This document shows, piece by piece, positions 61,009 to 64,000 of a DNA stretch of 64,000 bases. Position 1 is the stretch's first letter. Every line of letters begins with the position of its first letter. Both the position numbers and the translations under genes were made by a program. The notes below the pieces were generated by a model. The model was not told the DNA's origin and did not search any database. It saw only the letters and a program-made list of their open reading frames with translations. Source of the stretch: Elmis aenea (lineage: Eukaryota; Arthropoda; Insecta; Coleoptera; Elmidae); the NCBI GenBank assembly GCA_947652605.1, contig OX393582.1:11866544-11930543 (forward strand), in the 5' to 3' direction.

Positions 61009-62109
61009 ACCCACATTCCACACATGTAGATTTGGTGTTGCTGTAAAAGAGTAATAATAGTATACCAACCAAAATTAACAAACCTGGTTTAGGTGTTTGA
61101 TACTTTATTCAATAGTTATCTTATATGTTTACGAAATATTTTTAATAAAACGTAAATAAGATTTGCTATTAGTAAATGTGTATGAGGCACGTACTTTACT
61201 TTTTTATAAATTTGCCTTATTTTTCGTTAGAGTTCCGTTTGTATAGGTATTAATAGGAACGTAAATATATACTCGCGTAAAAGAGACTCTAATTTTGTCT
61301 TTATTAATTTGTTATTGACTCAATATTAATTATAGCTTGTACAGGATGGCAAATTTTATATTTACTTAGCAATAAACTGTATCTTTGTTTTATATCAATT
61401 GAGCAGAGTTTTATTTCCCTGCATAAACGCTGTTTTATGAGTAAAATTCACATTAGCTTAAATATAAAAGTTAGAAACAAAAGTGAAAACACCCTTGCAA
61501 TTTTATCGTATAAGTGCTCGTAGTTTTAATCTGCTAACCAAATACCTTGCACTTCAGATGCCCAAGGGTCTAGCATGCTAATCGTTTAGTAACATATTTT
61601 GCAAATTATTATCTTTAAAGTACCACTTCAATTAGGTGTTTAAAACATATCACTGGCTCTCTTGTTTATTTTACAGAAATTTGTGGTTTGTTAGTAACAT
61701 TCGACAATTTTTAGCAACACCAGCGTAACGCGTTCCTTGTTGAACTGATCACAAATAAAAAATTTACTTTACGAAATTTGTAGCTTTTGTATATTTACAA
61801 AATAATAATGCTGTTAGTCTATGCATGCATTTCAGGCTCAAATCTCTCATTAAAGAATTCATGTACAAGTCGTTTAATTTATATCGCCTTCAAAACCACT
61901 AATATAATACAAACGACTTACTACATCACAAAAAATAATATGAGGCAATTGTCACTACTACTTTGGTCGTTTTTATAAACTATTGTTAAGCTCGATCGCG
62001 CGGGGGCGTACTTTGCCGTCGATTGTAAATAATAAACGTAATCAAACAAAAATTACAACAATTTATTATTATATTGAATAAGATACAAGCAGTACTGCCT
62101 TTAAACAAT

Positions 62110-63497
62110 ATTTGCTTCAAATTTTCAAAATACCATAACTACGTTATTTTTTGGGGCGCTAGCTTTAAGATTGGTGGCGCAATGTGGCGCTAGCTAAGCG
62201 CAATCTTGCGCAATAAAGAGATCGTTTGAATTCGACATGAGGGAAGCTAGCTTCAAATTTTCAAAATGCTATAACTTCGTTATTTTTAAGGCGCTAGCTT
62301 TTTCATTGGTGGCGCAAAGAGGCGCTAGCTTAGCGCAATCTAGCGCAATAAAGAGATTGTTTGAATTCGACATGGGGGGGCTAGCTTCAAATTTTCAAAA
62401 TGCCATAACTTCGTCATTTTTAAGGCGCTAGCTTTTTCATTGGTGGCGCAAAGAGGCGCTAGCTTAGCGCAATCTAGCGCAATAAAGAAATTGTTTGAAT
62501 TCGACATGGGGGAGGCTAGCTTCAAATTTTCAAAATGCCATAACTTCGTCATTTTTAAGGCGCTAGCTTTTTCATTGGTGGCGCAAAGAGGCGCTAGCTT
62601 AGCGCAATCTAACGCAATTAAAAAAGTTCCGATTTTTACATGGGGGGGGCTAGCGTCAATCTGGCCCCCCCAACTATAAAGTGCTGTAAATTTTTTACCT
62701 TTAAGGCGCTAGCTTTTTCATTGGTGGCGCAATGTGGCGCTAGCTTAGCGCAATCTAGCGCAATAAAGAGATTGTTTGAATTCGACATGGGGGGGCTAGC
62801 TTCAAATTTTCAAAATACCATAACTACGTTATTTTTAAGGCGCTAGCTTTTTCATTAGTGGCGCAAAGAGGCGATAGCTTAGCGCAATCTAGCGCAATAA
62901 AGAGATTGTTTGAATTCGACATGGGGGGGCTAGCTTCAAATTTTCAAAATGCCATAACTTCGTTATTTTTAAGGCGCTAGCTTTTTCATTGGTGGCGCAA
63001 AGAGGCGCTAGCTTAGCGCAATCTAGCGCAATAAAGAGATTGTTTGAATTCGACATGGGGGGGTTAGCTTCAAATTTTCAAAATACCATAACTACGTTAT
63101 TTTTGGGGCCGTAGCTTTAAGATTGGTGGCGCAATATGGCGCTAGCTAAGCGCAATCTAGCGCAATAAAGAAATTGTTTGAATTCGACATGGGGGGGGCT
63201 AGCTTCAAATTTTCAAATGCCATAACTTCGTCATTTTTAAGGCGCTAGCTTTTTCATTGGTGGCGCAAAGAGGCGCTAGCTTAGCGCAATCTAACGCAAT
63301 TAAAAAAAGTTCCGATTTTTACATGGGGGGGGCTAGCGTCAATATGGCCCCCCCAACTATAAAGTGCTGTAAATTTTTTATCTTTAAGGCGCTAGCTTTT
63401 TCATTGGTGGCGCAATGTAGCGCTAGCTTAGCGCAATCTAGCGCAATAAAAATAATTTATAAAATCCAAATGGGGGGGGGGCCAAGTTGACGGACCT
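62110..63497 (+). repeat. Right arm: about 10 tandem modules
   Basis: The CTAGCTTAGCGCAAT reference recurs about every 134-148 bp from 62,188 to 63,420. Type-A modules (TCCGATTTTTACATGGG, AACTATAAAGTGCTGTAAAT) occur at about 62,620-62,770 and 63,300-63,440; the others are type B (GAATTCGACATGGG, ATGCCATAACTTCGT). G-runs vary from 6 to 9, causing frameshifts between modules. The arm is nearly three times as long as the left one. Confidence 0.85.
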
Positions 63498-63506
63498 GCT
63501 AAATTG

Positions 63507-64000
63507 CGGAGTTGTAATATTAATCGATTTTGTGACTTGACTGCGCCGTTACTTATATAATAAAGGCAAGAAAACATTTGTTTATGAGTCCGTTCTTACA
63601 GCAGACATTCGATTTTGAGTGGAAACGTGTTTAGAAGTAGTTATTTCCGATTTTAATCAAGATTGGAACCATAAACTCGTTATGAATGGTTTAATTTCTT
63701 TTATTGCTTCTAATATTAATAGAAAAATTAACGGTTATTGCTCTGCTAACATCTGCAACGTGTGACACTCGAAAGTATTTTTCTCATTTCGTTGTTTTAT
63801 AGCCACACAATGTATTCTATTAACAAACCAATAATATTGCAGTAAGTATAGCCACAAACTGATACACAATTACATTATATAAACATCATGAAAGGGTAAC
63901 TGCGCCGTAGCAACTCTGCAGTGCCAATTTAAATTGAAAATGGAAAATGACTAATGTAAGAGCTGATATGTAGCGTCGCTATAAATCATTTATCGTGTAA
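63507..64000. other. Unrecognised flank, no gene
   Basis: AT-rich unique-looking sequence without an open frame or identifiable repeat. Confidence 0.45.

Larger units (their letters stand above)
60532..63497. mobile_element. 3-kb foldback/MULE-like element with modular inverted arms and 9-bp target duplication
   Basis: The left tip AGGTCCGTCAACTTGGCCCC at 60,532 is mirrored by GGGGCCAAGTTGACGGACCT ending at 63,497. Flanking 9-mers GCAAAATTG (60,523-60,531) and GCTAAATTG (63,498-63,506) match at 8 of 9. The arms (about 60,532-61,008 and 62,110-63,497) are made of tandem modules in opposite orientation; the outer 300 bp mirrors closely and includes one 147-bp type-A module, and the rest are 135-bp type-B modules. 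Each module carries a poly-G/C tract and several GGCGCTAGC or AGCGCAAT motifs. The centre (61,009-62,109) has no recognisable transposase. Long subrepeat-bearing arms recall foldback elements; the 9-bp duplication recalls Mutator-like elements. The autonomous partner is unknown. Confidence 0.82.

Noticed and set aside
60495..61025. 176-codon repeat protein
   Set aside because: Frame arises from tandem modules in a transposon arm; no start context, no domain, and the right arm breaks the frame at G-runs.
61009..62109. Transposase within the centre of the modular-arm element
   Set aside because: Only a 63-codon frame (61,787-61,978) without recognisable motifs; the centre appears non-coding.
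1..64000. tRNA or rRNA genes
   Set aside because: No cloverleaf with A/B box pairs or rRNA core segments was recognised by eye; a covariance-model scan would be needed to exclude degenerate ones.

Overview
This window is eukaryotic genomic DNA, almost certainly from an arthropod and most likely an insect. It is AT-rich and has no operons. It holds a 171-bp satellite array, spliced-gene signals, and a dense mix of insect-type transposons: LINE, Penelope-like, piggyBac, pogo-like, hAT and TACAGGGTG palindromic MITEs. The abundance of TACAGGGTG MITEs would fit a beetle, but the order cannot be fixed from this sequence alone. No intact cellular housekeeping gene was recognised.

Layout. 1-750: one probably intact small gene of an insect-restricted family (protein around MYVIDIQGF), with a 65-bp intron and a poly(A) signal. 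1.02-1.35 kb: a short GC-rich tandem duplication. 1,465-32,596: about 182 head-to-tail copies of a 171-bp monomer, arranged in higher-order repeats of 12, 10, 9, 8 and 7 monomers, ending in a 200-N assembly gap (32,597-32,796). 32.9-38.5 kb: a foldback element with a perfect 9-bp target duplication lying beside a LINE 3' end, then LINE ORF1 remnants interrupted by a TA-flanked DNA transposon. 38.5-46 kb: mostly unrecognised AT-rich DNA with hAT-like MITEs, a Penelope relic and an inverted-repeat element. 46,665-48,840: a complete piggyBac element with TTAA on both sides and a transposase gene broken by three frameshifts. 49-54 kb: a hAT MITE with a perfect 8-bp duplication, two very palindromic TACAGGGTG elements and smaller relatives. 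54.0-56.1 kb: a three-layer nest in which a Jockey-like LINE reverse transcriptase is cut by a Penelope-like GIY-YIG fragment and separately by a 181-bp hAT MITE. 56,969-58,301: a pogo-like element with a decayed N-terminal transposase. 60,532-63,497: a 3-kb element whose inverted arms are built from 135- and 147-bp tandem modules, flanked by a near-perfect 9-bp duplication.

The genes do not form a pathway. The window reads as pericentromeric or other heterochromatic DNA: a satellite array with flanking chromatin in which successive mobile elements have inserted into each other. The most noteworthy items are the higher-order organisation of the satellite, the modular-arm 9-bp-TSD element at 60.5-63.5 kb, the two TAGGGGAA-ended elements with subterminal GGGAC motifs, and the near-perfect 695-bp palindrome at 52.8-53.5 kb.
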